Shown here one piece after another: positions 37,415 to 45,729 of a stretch of 64,000 bases of DNA. A program made the translations under genes and the position numbers. This DNA comes from Citromicrobium bathyomarinum (GTDB taxonomy: Bacteria; Pseudomonadota; Alphaproteobacteria; Sphingomonadales; Sphingomonadaceae). The DNA lies in the NCBI RefSeq assembly GCF_021021475.1, contig NZ_JAINWL010000004.1:272406-336405 (forward strand), given 5' to 3'. The stretch's first letter is position 1. Every line of letters begins with the position of its first letter. Under the pieces are notes generated by a model. It had not been told where the DNA came from and did no database searches. It was given only the letters and a program-made list of their open reading frames with translations.

Positions 37415-39562
37415 TCAGAACTTGAGCGTCGCCTCGATCGCCCAGGTCGAGGGCTGGGCAAGGAAGCCGATATCGGTGGTTAGGCCGGAAAATTCCTTGG
37501 GATTGTAGTCCGCGTAATACTTCTCGTCGAAGATGTTACTGGCGCTCAGGAACAGGCCCATGCGGTCATTCTCGATCCCGATCCGCGCGCCCAGCAGGTT
37601 GAGCGGCCCCTGCACGTCGAGATTGTCGACCTGCCAGTACTTCTTGCCCCGATGTTCGTAATCCGCCCGCACGAGAAGATCGAATGTGTCCGAAATCGGC
37701 GCCTTGTACTGGAAGCCGAGATTACCGGTGAAGCTGGTCGACTTGGGCGTGTGGTTGCCGATGAAGGACGGGTCCAGAGCATATTCCTTGATCTGGGTAT
37801 CGGTCGTGCCAAGCGCCGCGAAGATCTGCAGCCCGTCGGCGACCAGTGCCTGCATCTCCAGCTCGACCCCGAAGATGTCGACCCGGTCGATATTTCCGAT
37901 GATCTGCGATGCCGATAGCGCGTCGATATAGAAGAACTGGAAATCGTCGCTCTTGGCGAAATAGACCGCTCCGTTGAGGATGAGGCGGTTGTTCATCCAG
38001 CTCGACTTGAAGCCTGCTTCGAAGTTTTGGAGATATTCGGACTGGTAGACGGGGATCGACACCGTCGGGGCGTTGAACCCGCCCGACCGGAAGCCGGTCG
38101 AGTAGGTGCCGTAGACCAGCTTGTCGTCGTCCAGCCGGTAGGTCAGCGTCACTTTCGGCTGGACCGCGGAGAAGCTCTCGCTCCGCACGCCGCCATTCTC
38201 AAGGTCGGTCTGCCGGCGCTCGTCGAGGTCATAGCGCAGCGCACCCGACAGTATCAGGGAGCCGGTCAGGTCGTATTCGAAGTTGGAATAGACCGCATAG
38301 GCGTCGTTCCGGTTGCTCTCGTTGAGAGTGATCAGCCTGAGCGCGGGATTATCGATCTGGTCGCGCGATCCGATGCCGCCGGCGGTGCCCTCGGCATCGA
38401 TGAAGGCACGGGTCAGCAGGTCGCGGTTGGTGTGGAGATAATAGACCCCCGCGATCCACCGGAACGGCAGCGCGTCGTCGGAAACGTAGCGCAGTTCCTG
38501 GCTCATCAACTCGACCGAGAGATCCTGGCCCTGCCCGGCTTGAATACCCAGGCCTGCAAAGCCGCCGGGATCATCAATCGCATTCGAGAAATCGAGATCG
38601 CCGCGGACGTTCTCCGCAAGGTCGGTGTAGGCGGAGATAGAGGTCAGAGTGCCGTTGCCGATCTCGAAATCCCACTTCATGGCCCCTTCGACAATATCGC
38701 CGAACGTCAGCCCTTCGATGTTCTCCGCAGGGTAGACGATATCGTCCGCATTGCCCGATCTGACCTGCGAATCGTAGATCCCGCCCGCCTGGAAATCGCG
38801 ATAGGATGCACGCAGGTCCAGCTTGGTCGCAGCCCCGATATCCGACACGAAGCGACCGCGCAGCGTGTAGTCGTGATCGACGAAATCGACATTCTTGCCC
38901 GTGAAGCTGTTCTCGATCCGGCCGCCGTCGGAAATGTAGTTGCCCGAAACCCGCAGGCCGGAGCTGTCGCCGATCGGGGTCGAGATTGCTGCGTTGAGGT
39001 CGACGAAATCGCCCCTGCCGTAGGTCGCCTGAACCATGCCGGAAAACTCGTCCCCGGGGCGCTTGGTAACGATGTTGATCGCACCGCCGATCGCATTGCG
39101 CCCGTAAAGACCGCCCTGCGGGCCTTTCAGAACCTCGATCCGCTCCAGATCGAACAGATTCATCTTGAGCTGCTTCTGGCTGTTCTGCGGCACACCGTCG
39201 ACGATCACCGCGACCGGAGAATCGGCGTTGTTGATCTGGGTGACGCCGCGCACGACGACGAAGCTGTTGAGGTAGGTGAAGCTGTCGTCGAACGAGACGT
39301 TGGGGACCAGGTCCATGAAATCCTGGGTCGAATCGATGCCCGCGTCCGCAATCTGCTCTTCGCCGAAAGCCGACACCTGGATCGGCACGTCCTGCAACTG
39401 CTGGTTGCGCGTCTGCGCGGTGACCACGATGACACCGAGGCCTTCTTCATCGCCACTCTCGTCGTCGGCGACGGTCTGCGCGAAGCCGGGTGCAGCCATG
39501 CTCGCGGCGCTGGCGATGGCAAGGGCGCTGACGGTTCTGGCAAGAATTGTTGGGCGCATCAT
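37415..39562 (-). CDS. TonB-dependent receptor linked to a hydantoin/thiohydantoin cluster
   Basis: 715-aa outer-membrane receptor. Signal peptide MMRPTILARTVSALAIASAA continues to GFAQ; the TonB box region is VIVVTAQTRNQ; the plug contains IEVLKGPQGGLYGRNAIGGA; the barrel closes with a terminal phenylalanine (IEATLKF). ATG 39562 overlaps the stop of a 45-codon ORF, and the ribosome-binding site GAGGAG lies inside that ORF. It is the last gene after the hydantoinase, DUF917 and small ORF in the same direction, so it probably imports the substrate degraded by those enzymes. Confidence 0.92.
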   Translation of the reverse strand: MMRPTILARTVSALAIASAASMAAPGFAQTVADDESGDEEGLGVIVVTAQTRNQQLQDVPIQVSAFGEEQIADAGIDSTQDFMDLVPNVSFDDSFTYLNSFVVVRGVTQINNADSPVAVIVDGVPQNSQKQLKMNLFDLERIEVLKGPQGGLYGRNAIGGAINIVTKRPGDEFSGMVQATYGRGDFVDLNAAISTPIGDSSGLRVSGNYISDGGRIENSFTGKNVDFVDHDYTLRGRFVSDIGAATKLDLRASYRDFQAGGIYDSQVRSGNADDIVYPAENIEGLTFGDIVEGAMKWDFEIGNGTLTSISAYTDLAENVRGDLDFSNAIDDPGGFAGLGIQAGQGQDLSVELMSQELRYVSDDALPFRWIAGVYYLHTNRDLLTRAFIDAEGTAGGIGSRDQIDNPALRLITLNESNRNDAYAVYSNFEYDLTGSLILSGALRYDLDERRQTDLENGGVRSESFSAVQPKVTLTYRLDDDKLVYGTYSTGFRSGGFNAPTVSIPVYQSEYLQNFEAGFKSSWMNNRLILNGAVYFAKSDDFQFFYIDALSASQIIGNIDRVDIFGVELEMQALVADGLQIFAALGTTDTQIKEYALDPSFIGNHTPKSTSFTGNLGFQYKAPISDTFDLLVRADYEHRGKKYWQVDNLDVQGPLNLLGARIGIENDRMGLFLSASNIFDEKYYADYNPKEFSGLTTDIGFLAQPSTWAIEATLKF

Positions 39563-39696
39563 TTGGCTCCTCGGCTGGGTCGTAGTTCGAAAATGGGATG
39601 ACTGGTTTGAGGTCCGGGGCCGACCCGGCGGTCGATATCGGCGAACGATCGCGCGCCCGCGCTCATCCCGGAATGGATCACGTGCATTCCGCTCAT
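39559..39696 (-). CDS. 45-codon ORF coupled to its neighbours at both ends
   Basis: 45-aa product beginning MSGMHVIHSGMSAGARSF, with no family I recognise and no signal peptide or membrane helix. Its ATG overlaps the stop of the DUF917 gene (ATGA, 39693-39696) and its TGA overlaps the ATG of the receptor gene (39559-39562). This double overlap suggests a translated spacer, leader or small protein that couples receptor translation to the enzymes. It could also be fortuitous, since the receptor has its own ribosome-binding site inside it. Confidence 0.4.
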   Translation of the reverse strand: MSGMHVIHSGMSAGARSFADIDRRVGPGPQTSHPIFELRPSRGAK

Positions 39697-40799
39697 GACC
39701 CGTCCTCCTGCAGTTTGCCCAGCGGACGGTACTGTTCCGAAAGTCCGAACTGGTCGGGTCCGACGATGGCGAGCGCCTCGGGCGTGGTCAGCGCAGGCGG
39801 AGCCTCGCACGCGATCACCGACACGCGCTGACCATAGGCCAGTCGCTCGGTCGGGATCGCATGAGCGGTTTCGCTGTCGACGATGGTCACCAGATCGGGA
39901 ACGACCGCGCGAAGCGTGCCATCGACGTGAACCGACAGATTCTCGTTCTGGAAGGCGACCACGGCCGAACTGCCGCCCGCAATCGTCTCCACATGGCATT
40001 CGCCTGTAACCCAGCCATCCTTGGTCGTGCGCTCCACCGCAGTGATCTTGCCGCTGAAGACCTCGGTCGGCGTGTTGTAATACTGGTGATCGTCGAGCGC
40101 GCGCAGCAGCCGCTCGATCGGCGGCAGATCGCCATAGGCCGCACCGGCAATGGCCTGTCCGATCTCGATCGCGGCACTGATGGTATAGCGCACACAGGCC
40201 GTGCGCGCCTGCGCGCCCGTCATCGGATAGCACGACAGACAGCCCGCCGCGCCCATCACGGCGACGACGGGGCGGGCGAATTCCTCCGCCTTCTTGCCGT
40301 TTTCCGCTTCGAAAGTGACGACATTGCCATGCTCGTCGGCGAGCGTCATCGGGGCCACCGCAACACCGGCAATATTGAAGCTGGTCATCTGCAACTGCGG
40401 GAAGGCACGGCCCATCCCGTCGCCATCCAGCAGCGGCAGGCCGCGCATCGCAGCGTAGGCGACCGGCATCATGGAATTGCACCCGCCGATCTCCGCCGAG
40501 GTGATCACGCTGGCTTGGCAGCCGAGCCGCTGTTCGAGCGAGCGAACGGCGCGATCCTGATCCTCCAGCGAGAACAGCTTTTCCAGCATCACCGTCGGCG
40601 CGCCCATCGCCGCAGCGACGAACACGGAGTCGCTGTGGGTCAGCTCTGCCGGATCGGCCAGTTTCACCGGCCCGTATTCGGCCAGTGCCTCGCGGCACAA
40701 CAGCGAGCCCAGATAAGGGTCCCCGCCGCCGCCGGTGCCGAGGAACGCCGAGCCTATCGCGAGATGCTCGATATTTTCGAGCGTGACTGCCTCAACCAC
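39693..40799 (-). CDS. DUF917 / S-methyl-thiohydantoin desulfurase family protein
   Basis: 368-aa protein of the DUF917 (S-Me-THD) family. The family start IGSAFLGTGGGGDPYLGS is clear, with further blocks VFVAAAMGAPTVMLEK and EIGGCNSMMPVAYAAMRG. Characterised relatives remove sulfur from thiohydantoin-type intermediates, for example in ergothioneine breakdown; others pair with hydantoinase/oxoprolinase subunits. The GTG start at 40799 overlaps the hydantoinase stop by 8 nt, indicating coupled translation; a TTG lies one codon upstream. Substrate remains unknown, but a hydantoin-like ring compound is a sensible inference. Confidence 0.85.
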   Translation of the reverse strand: MVEAVTLENIEHLAIGSAFLGTGGGGDPYLGSLLCREALAEYGPVKLADPAELTHSDSVFVAAAMGAPTVMLEKLFSLEDQDRAVRSLEQRLGCQASVITSAEIGGCNSMMPVAYAAMRGLPLLDGDGMGRAFPQLQMTSFNIAGVAVAPMTLADEHGNVVTFEAENGKKAEEFARPVVAVMGAAGCLSCYPMTGAQARTACVRYTISAAIEIGQAIAGAAYGDLPPIERLLRALDDHQYYNTPTEVFSGKITAVERTTKDGWVTGECHVETIAGGSSAVVAFQNENLSVHVDGTLRAVVPDLVTIVDSETAHAIPTERLAYGQRVSVIACEAPPALTTPEALAIVGPDQFGLSEQYRPLGKLQEDGS

Positions 40800-42375
40800 C
40801 AACTGTCTCCCTAATGGCCAGATCGCCGACGGCACGGCAGAAGACGCGCGTTGCCCCGCCCGGCAGGTATTGGAGCGGGAAGGTCTCGATATCGGTGATT
40901 TCCACGCTTCCGGCGGCCGCGCCTGCCTCGATCGCCTTGTCGGTTGCTTCCTTGCGCGCCTGTTCCAGCGCGTGTTCACGCTCGGCCGCATCGGTAATCG
41001 CGAAGATCGAATCCACCTCGCCGCTGACCTGCCCGATCGCTGCGCCGATCGCATTGGCGACGCCTGCATGGTCGGGCCGCATCATCTCGGACACGCCCGG
41101 CGGCTCTTGATTCACCAACACCCCGCCGCCACCGACCAGGATCATCGGCATCGGGTCCGGGCTCGTTTTGACCTTATCTATCGCCGTCGCAACGATTTGC
41201 CGGATCGCCTCGGCCGCGCCCGTGACCAGAGCGGCATCGACCGCGCCCAGCTTCTCGCGATCGCCGATCTGGGCCCAGCCCCCGGCCACCGCAATATCGC
41301 TCGCCGTCAGTTGCTCGCCGCCGAAAATCAGCGCTTCATCGGTCAGCCGGTAGCCCACCGAGTCCGGGCCCACCGTGACAACGCCATCCTGCTCGCGAAC
41401 CCGCGATCCGCCTCCCAGGCCGACCGAGAGCACATCCGGCATCCGGAAATTCGTGCGCACTCCGCCGACATCGACGTGGACGCTCGACTGGCGGGGGAAG
41501 TTCTTCACCAGCACGCCGACATCGGATGTCGTGCCGCCGATATCGACGACGATCGCGTCCGACGCTCCGGTAAGCCAGGCGGCACCGCGCAGGCTGTTGG
41601 TCGGCCCCGCAGCGAAGGTCAGCACGGGATAGCTGCGCATGTGATCCGCGCTCATCAGCGTGCCATCGTTCTGGCTGACGTAGTACGGGCAATCGAGGCC
41701 CAGCGTGGCGAGCGCATCGGCGAAGGCGGTGGCCACCTTTTCCGCCAGCGGACGCAGGCTCGCATTCATGATTGCGGCATTCTCGCGCTCGATCAGACCG
41801 GTCCGACCCAGCTCCGACGACAGCGACACCTCGATCTCGGGCGCGACCCGCTGAACGACTTGCGCCGCGCGCCGCTCCTGATCGTCGTTGATCTGGCTGA
41901 AGATGCCCGAAATCGCGAGCTGCCCGACGCCATCGCGCTGAAGATTGCGGGCCACCTCCTCCACGGCAGCCTCGTCCAGTTCGCCGATCGTGCGACCGTC
42001 GAACTCGTAGCCGCCACGCACCAGTGTGCGCCCGGCGAAGACTGCATCGCGCACATCGTCCGGCCAGCCGGCGAAGGGCGGCACACCGCGCGAGGCGGGC
42101 AGGCCCAGACGAAGGCAATGCACCTTGGCCAGATCGTGGCGCTGGACGAAGGCGTTGGTGAAGTGGGTCGTGCCGATCATTACCGCCTCGACCGCTGCGG
42201 GGGAGACCTGTCCCTGCTCAAGAATCGTGCGAACCGCGGCGACGATGCCACTGCCCACATCGCTGGTGGTAGGCACCTTCACCGTCGCGAGCACGTCACG
42301 ATCGGACAGTAACACCGCATCCGTATTGGTGCCGCCTACGTCTACCCCTATGCGCAAACCCGATCTCCCATTCAT
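40792..42375 (-). CDS. Hydantoinase/oxoprolinase family protein (HyuA-like)
   Basis: 527-aa ASKHA-fold protein. The N-terminal phosphate-binding loop is IGVDVGGTNTDAVLL; the second core block is DAIVVDIGGTTSDVGVL and the adenosine-side region is LVGGGGVLVNQEPP. Relatives hydrolyse hydantoin, N-methylhydantoin or 5-oxoproline with ATP. At ~530 residues it is the single-subunit HyuA_N/Hydantoinase_A type, shorter than full oxoprolinases, and in this genome its partner is a DUF917 protein rather than HyuB. ATG 42375. A CCTAC-TTG-GTAG palindrome lies about 64 bp upstream, shared with the luxR promoter region. Confidence 0.9.
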   Translation of the reverse strand: MNGRSGLRIGVDVGGTNTDAVLLSDRDVLATVKVPTTSDVGSGIVAAVRTILEQGQVSPAAVEAVMIGTTHFTNAFVQRHDLAKVHCLRLGLPASRGVPPFAGWPDDVRDAVFAGRTLVRGGYEFDGRTIGELDEAAVEEVARNLQRDGVGQLAISGIFSQINDDQERRAAQVVQRVAPEIEVSLSSELGRTGLIERENAAIMNASLRPLAEKVATAFADALATLGLDCPYYVSQNDGTLMSADHMRSYPVLTFAAGPTNSLRGAAWLTGASDAIVVDIGGTTSDVGVLVKNFPRQSSVHVDVGGVRTNFRMPDVLSVGLGGGSRVREQDGVVTVGPDSVGYRLTDEALIFGGEQLTASDIAVAGGWAQIGDREKLGAVDAALVTGAAEAIRQIVATAIDKVKTSPDPMPMILVGGGGVLVNQEPPGVSEMMRPDHAGVANAIGAAIGQVSGEVDSIFAITDAAEREHALEQARKEATDKAIEAGAAAGSVEITDIETFPLQYLPGGATRVFCRAVGDLAIRETVGG

Positions 42376-42438
42376 GGTCGATTGGGAGCATGCCCGTCAC
42401 GGCACGCAGAGCAATTGAAGCGGTGTGGAGGCTGGCAA

Positions 42439-42451
42439 GCCTACTTGGTAG
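42439..42451. promoter_or_regulatory. CCTAC-N3-GTAG palindrome upstream of the hydantoinase gene
   Basis: GCCTACTTGGTAG at 42439-42451 matches, on the opposite strand, the palindrome in front of the LuxR-type gene at 44977-44990. A half-site CAAGTAGG follows at 42488-42495. Two shared copies in the two control regions of one cluster suggest the binding site of the local regulator. Confidence 0.55.
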
Positions 42452-42502
42452 TCATCAAATCCGGCACAGCTTAGGACACTACCGAAACAAGTAGGTCCGC
42501 CG

Positions 42503-44899
42503 TCAGATCCAGCCCTTTTCCTGCGCGCGGACCACGGCTGAAAGCCGGTCGTGCACGCCCAGCTTCTTGAACACGCCTTTCAGGTGAAAGCGCACACCAT
42601 GGTCCGAAATGCCAAGCTCGCGCGCGAGTTCCTTGTCGGATCCGCCGGTCGCCAGCGCGCGCAAAACGTCCATCTCGCGCCTGCTGAGTTCGCTGGCAGA
42701 CGCCCTCGCCGTGCGGTCGCGGTTCATCACGCTGCGCAGGAACTGCAGCTGCGCCTCGTCCGCATCGGGATGCGCGGCCAGTTGCTCGACGTAATCGGCC
42801 AGATAGCCGCCAAGCATATCGGCACAGGTCTGGCGCATCCCGGTTGCAATGCCTAGCGACGCCAGCTCGGCGAGCTCACGCAGCGCGCCTTCGCGGTCGC
42901 CCGACGCATGCCGCAGTGCGAACAGCAGCTGGGTCATGCGCGAAACCGAATGGACCACCCCGCTCCTGCCCGCTTCCTCGCGCGCGGCGGAGAGCAGCGC
43001 GATCGCCTCCTCCGTCTTGCCTGCCCGGTGCATCTCATGCGCGGCGGCGAGAGAGAACAGCTCGCGCTCCTGCCAGCTCGATGCGGCCAGCCCGGAAAAG
43101 TCGGTGAGAGGCGGCTCGACATCGACGCCATTTCCTCCAAGCCGGGCCTCGCCCACCAGACAGGCCATCACCGCGCCGAGGAGGTTGCCGATGCGGCCAA
43201 GCCCGCGTGCCTCCAGCTTGGCCCGCTCCTGCTCGACCAGTTGGATCGTCCGCGCGATCCCGTAATCTTTCACATAGATACGGGTCATCGGCTCGTAGGC
43301 CGCGAAGTAGATGTCGAACCACGCCTCTGCCTCGGGCATGCGCTGGGCCGATTTGCGCAGCGAGTTGCGCGCGCTGGTCAGGCGTCCCGTCTCGAATTCC
43401 ACCTTGGCCCCCAGCGCGGCGATTACCGTCTCGACGCCCTGATCGGTCGAGAATTCGTCGCGCCACATCTTGCGTGCCTTGGCCAGGCTTGCGCGCGCCT
43501 CGACCAGCTTGCCGCGCGCAATGTCGATCGTGGCCTGGTGGGCGTGCAGAAACATGAGGTTGTAGCGCGAACCCGCGCGCTCCCCCTCCAGCCGCGCCTC
43601 GCGCAGATTGGCTTCGGCCGCATCGAAACGGGCACGCTGCGAATTGAGGACGCAGGCCAGCGTCGCGAGGAAGGTCTGCCAGCCCGGCTCGCTCGACTGT
43701 TCGGACAGAAGCTCGGTCAGGAACTCCAGATCGTCACGCCGCGCGAGCGCGCAGCCATAGACCAGCAGGGTCACCCGGACGATCTCGATCTCCCGCTGCA
43801 TCGAGTTCGCCACGCGAGGGTCTTCGGACAGATCGCGCAGTTCCTGCTCCGCCAAATTGATCCGGCCCGACTTCAGGTTGACGATGCACCGCATCATCCG
43901 CAGATCGGGAGACGCGGCGATCACCTCGTCGCTGGCGTTCTTCACCAGCGCGGCCAGATCCGCGAAGCCGCACAGCACCCAAATCAGCAGCGCCCCGTGT
44001 TCTTCCGCATAGGCGCGGACCCGCTCCGGCATTGCGGCCTCTCCGGCCAGGCGCGCTGCATCGGTCAGCCTGCCGTTACGCGAGCATCGGTCCGCAAGGG
44101 CAATCACACGGTGCCTGTGCCCGGCCGGGTCCTGCAACAGCGACCATTCGCGCACACATGCCGCAAGCGCGGGATTGATCGTATAGTGCCGCCCTTCGAT
44201 GTCGACGAGGCCGGACAGGACTTGCGCAACCGACGCCAGCACGCGGTCCGACCGGACCTCGTCATGCAGCAATTCTCGATCGGGACAGGGCACCAACGAT
44301 GCCGCAGCCAGAGCCTGCTTCTGGCTGTCATCCAGCAGCGGCAGCACGCGATGCTCTACGACGTCATAGATCCCGCAATCGCGCAGGATGTCGATATCTT
44401 CCCGGCCCCACGCATCGGTCTGCGCGCCGGCCGCCCAGTGCGAAAGCCTGACCGCCGCGTGCGGCCAGCCCCCGATCAGATCGAGAATGCGCGTCCGGTT
44501 GGCGGGCCGGGCGATTTTGCGAAAGGCACGCGCGGCTTCGGCTCGGGTCAGTCTGAGCACCGCCGGCCCCACGATCGGGATCGGCTGCGCCAGCCCCTCT
44601 TCCAGAACGGAGAGGCCCTGCGGGTTGCTCATCCCGAGAAAGATCTGCCCTGCCCCTGCGCCCCGTGCGAACCTCTGCAGGGCCGAGCCGAGCCATCGGG
44701 CGTCGCACAGATCCGCATCCTCGACGATGATCCGGCGCGCCGCGTGGCCCATGTCCATCACCGCCTGGGCGGCGCATGTCGGATCGGCCAGATGGTCCAG
44801 CCTGTCGAAGTAGGAGACGCCCCCTTCCCCCGCTTCCGGCTCGGCAAGCGATTGCAGCAGCCGCCTGGTCTCGAACCCGGGCGGCGCGCAGACGGCCAC
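42503..44899 (-). CDS. LuxR-family regulator of the large ATP-binding (MalT/LAL) type
   Basis: 798-aa regulator from GTG 44899. The C-terminus is a complete LuxR helix-turn-helix: LSRREMDVLRALATGGSDKE and the recognition part GISDHGVRFHLKGVFKKLGV. Ahead of it are TPR-like helical repeats, and at the N-terminus a STAND-type ATPase, but the expected Walker A (APAGFGKTTL) reads APPGFETRRL, so nucleotide binding is doubtful. The aspartate block RRIIVEDADLCDARW is still present. About 27 further in-frame codons upstream look family-like (FTKRVHRFIEQAC) but have no ATG, GTG or TTG, so the start is uncertain. It probably controls the hydantoinase operon. Confidence 0.88.
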   Translation of the reverse strand: MAVCAPPGFETRRLLQSLAEPEAGEGGVSYFDRLDHLADPTCAAQAVMDMGHAARRIIVEDADLCDARWLGSALQRFARGAGAGQIFLGMSNPQGLSVLEEGLAQPIPIVGPAVLRLTRAEAARAFRKIARPANRTRILDLIGGWPHAAVRLSHWAAGAQTDAWGREDIDILRDCGIYDVVEHRVLPLLDDSQKQALAAASLVPCPDRELLHDEVRSDRVLASVAQVLSGLVDIEGRHYTINPALAACVREWSLLQDPAGHRHRVIALADRCSRNGRLTDAARLAGEAAMPERVRAYAEEHGALLIWVLCGFADLAALVKNASDEVIAASPDLRMMRCIVNLKSGRINLAEQELRDLSEDPRVANSMQREIEIVRVTLLVYGCALARRDDLEFLTELLSEQSSEPGWQTFLATLACVLNSQRARFDAAEANLREARLEGERAGSRYNLMFLHAHQATIDIARGKLVEARASLAKARKMWRDEFSTDQGVETVIAALGAKVEFETGRLTSARNSLRKSAQRMPEAEAWFDIYFAAYEPMTRIYVKDYGIARTIQLVEQERAKLEARGLGRIGNLLGAVMACLVGEARLGGNGVDVEPPLTDFSGLAASSWQERELFSLAAAHEMHRAGKTEEAIALLSAAREEAGRSGVVHSVSRMTQLLFALRHASGDREGALRELAELASLGIATGMRQTCADMLGGYLADYVEQLAAHPDADEAQLQFLRSVMNRDRTARASASELSRREMDVLRALATGGSDKELARELGISDHGVRFHLKGVFKKLGVHDRLSAVVRAQEKGWI

Positions 44900-44976
44900 G
44901 ATCGGTCCCGCAGCACAGGCCTGTTCGATAAAGCGATGGACCCGTTTGGTGAAAACCGGAAAACCTCCAAGGATTA

Positions 44977-44990
44977 CCTACCAAGTAGGC
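44977..44990. promoter_or_regulatory. CCTAC-N3-GTAGG palindrome upstream of the LuxR-type gene
   Basis: CCTACCAAGTAGGC is a perfect 5-3-5 inverted repeat about 78 bp upstream of the GTG start, and only a few codons before the open frame begins. Same element as at 42439-42451, so autoregulation is possible. Confidence 0.55.
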
Positions 44991-45119
44991 AATCGCACGC
45001 TAACGCCCGGAAATAGGTCGGGCAAGCACCACCCGAAGGCAGACGTGCCGACGGCCGCCTGTCCAGGTTCTTTCGCAATCTTGGGAAAATTCCGCGCACA
45101 GCATGGCGCGCTGCGTCGA

Positions 45120-45245
45120 ATGGGAATGGTGCGCCCGGACGGAGAGAGTTTGAACACCCTGTTCGAGACGCTAGCGGACTGGAGTAGCGCGCTAGCGAAG
45201 CTTCCAGAAGGCTTTTTCGACGGCACAGACCCGCCTGAGCCGTAA
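45120..45245 (+). CDS. Short ORF resembling the C-terminus of a VapB/MazE-type antitoxin (possible remnant)
   Basis: 41-aa ORF reading MGMVRPDGESLNTLFETLAD and ending ALAKLPEGFFDGTDPPEP. The end is similar in character to the C-terminal toxin-binding tail of AbrB-type antitoxins (VapB/MazE), which often finish with 'LPEDF..DRPDPPP'. The AbrB DNA-binding half and a PIN toxin are absent. If real it is a decayed toxin-antitoxin fragment at the junction between the catabolic cluster and the mobile element. The surrounding 44991-45345 shows no other gene. Confidence 0.3.
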   Translation: MGMVRPDGESLNTLFETLADWSSALAKLPEGFFDGTDPPEP

Positions 45246-45345
45246 AGTGCTCAGTTTCCCCTAAGCCCCCAATTCCAACGACAACCAAGCGCATCATGCC
45301 CGCATCTCACCGCTGCTGGTGTGGTGCGCCTTTTCTTTGCAGACG

Positions 45346-45729
45346 ATGCCGACCGATAAATCCAAACGCCCCTCTCCTTTTTGCCTGCGCCTGACAGGTG
45401 AACAGCGTGCGCGCGCCGAGCAGAATGCGGCTGCGCATGGAATGTCCCTTGGCGGCTATATCAAGTGGCGCATCTTTGATCCTGAAAGCCCTCCGCCGCG
45501 CTCTCATAGCAAGTTCCCGGTGCGCGATCATGAAGCGCTCGGACGCATTCTTGCTTTGCTCGGCATCTCGCGCATCGCGAACAATCTCAATCAACTCGCC
45601 AAAGCAGCAAATTCCGGTTCGTTCGTGGCGGATGATAGGACCAAGGCGATGATCGAGGAAGCGGTCGGCTACCTTCGAACAATCCGAAACCTGCTGATGC
45701 GTGCGCTCGGCATTCGCGATCCATCATGA
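45346..45729 (+). CDS. MobC-like plasmid mobilization relaxosome protein
   Basis: 127-aa protein with an N-terminal ribbon-helix-helix-like part (FCLRLTGEQRARAEQNAAAH) and the MobC signature LGISRIANNLNQLAKAAN in the second half. MobC proteins bind oriT and help the relaxase open the strands. The stop overlaps the relaxase start (ATGA, 45726-45729). ATG 45346 is chosen; nine in-frame codons upstream lack family character. oriT is probably in the short region upstream (45246-45345), where I see CACC-N6-GGTG symmetry but nothing decisive. Confidence 0.82.
   Translation: MPTDKSKRPSPFCLRLTGEQRARAEQNAAAHGMSLGGYIKWRIFDPESPPPRSHSKFPVRDHEALGRILALLGISRIANNLNQLAKAANSGSFVADDRTKAMIEEAVGYLRTIRNLLMRALGIRDPS

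Noticed and set aside
45246..45345. oriT in front of mobC
   Set aside because: Location is right, but only weak symmetry (CACC/GGTG) is visible and no known nick-site consensus, so it is not listed as a feature.
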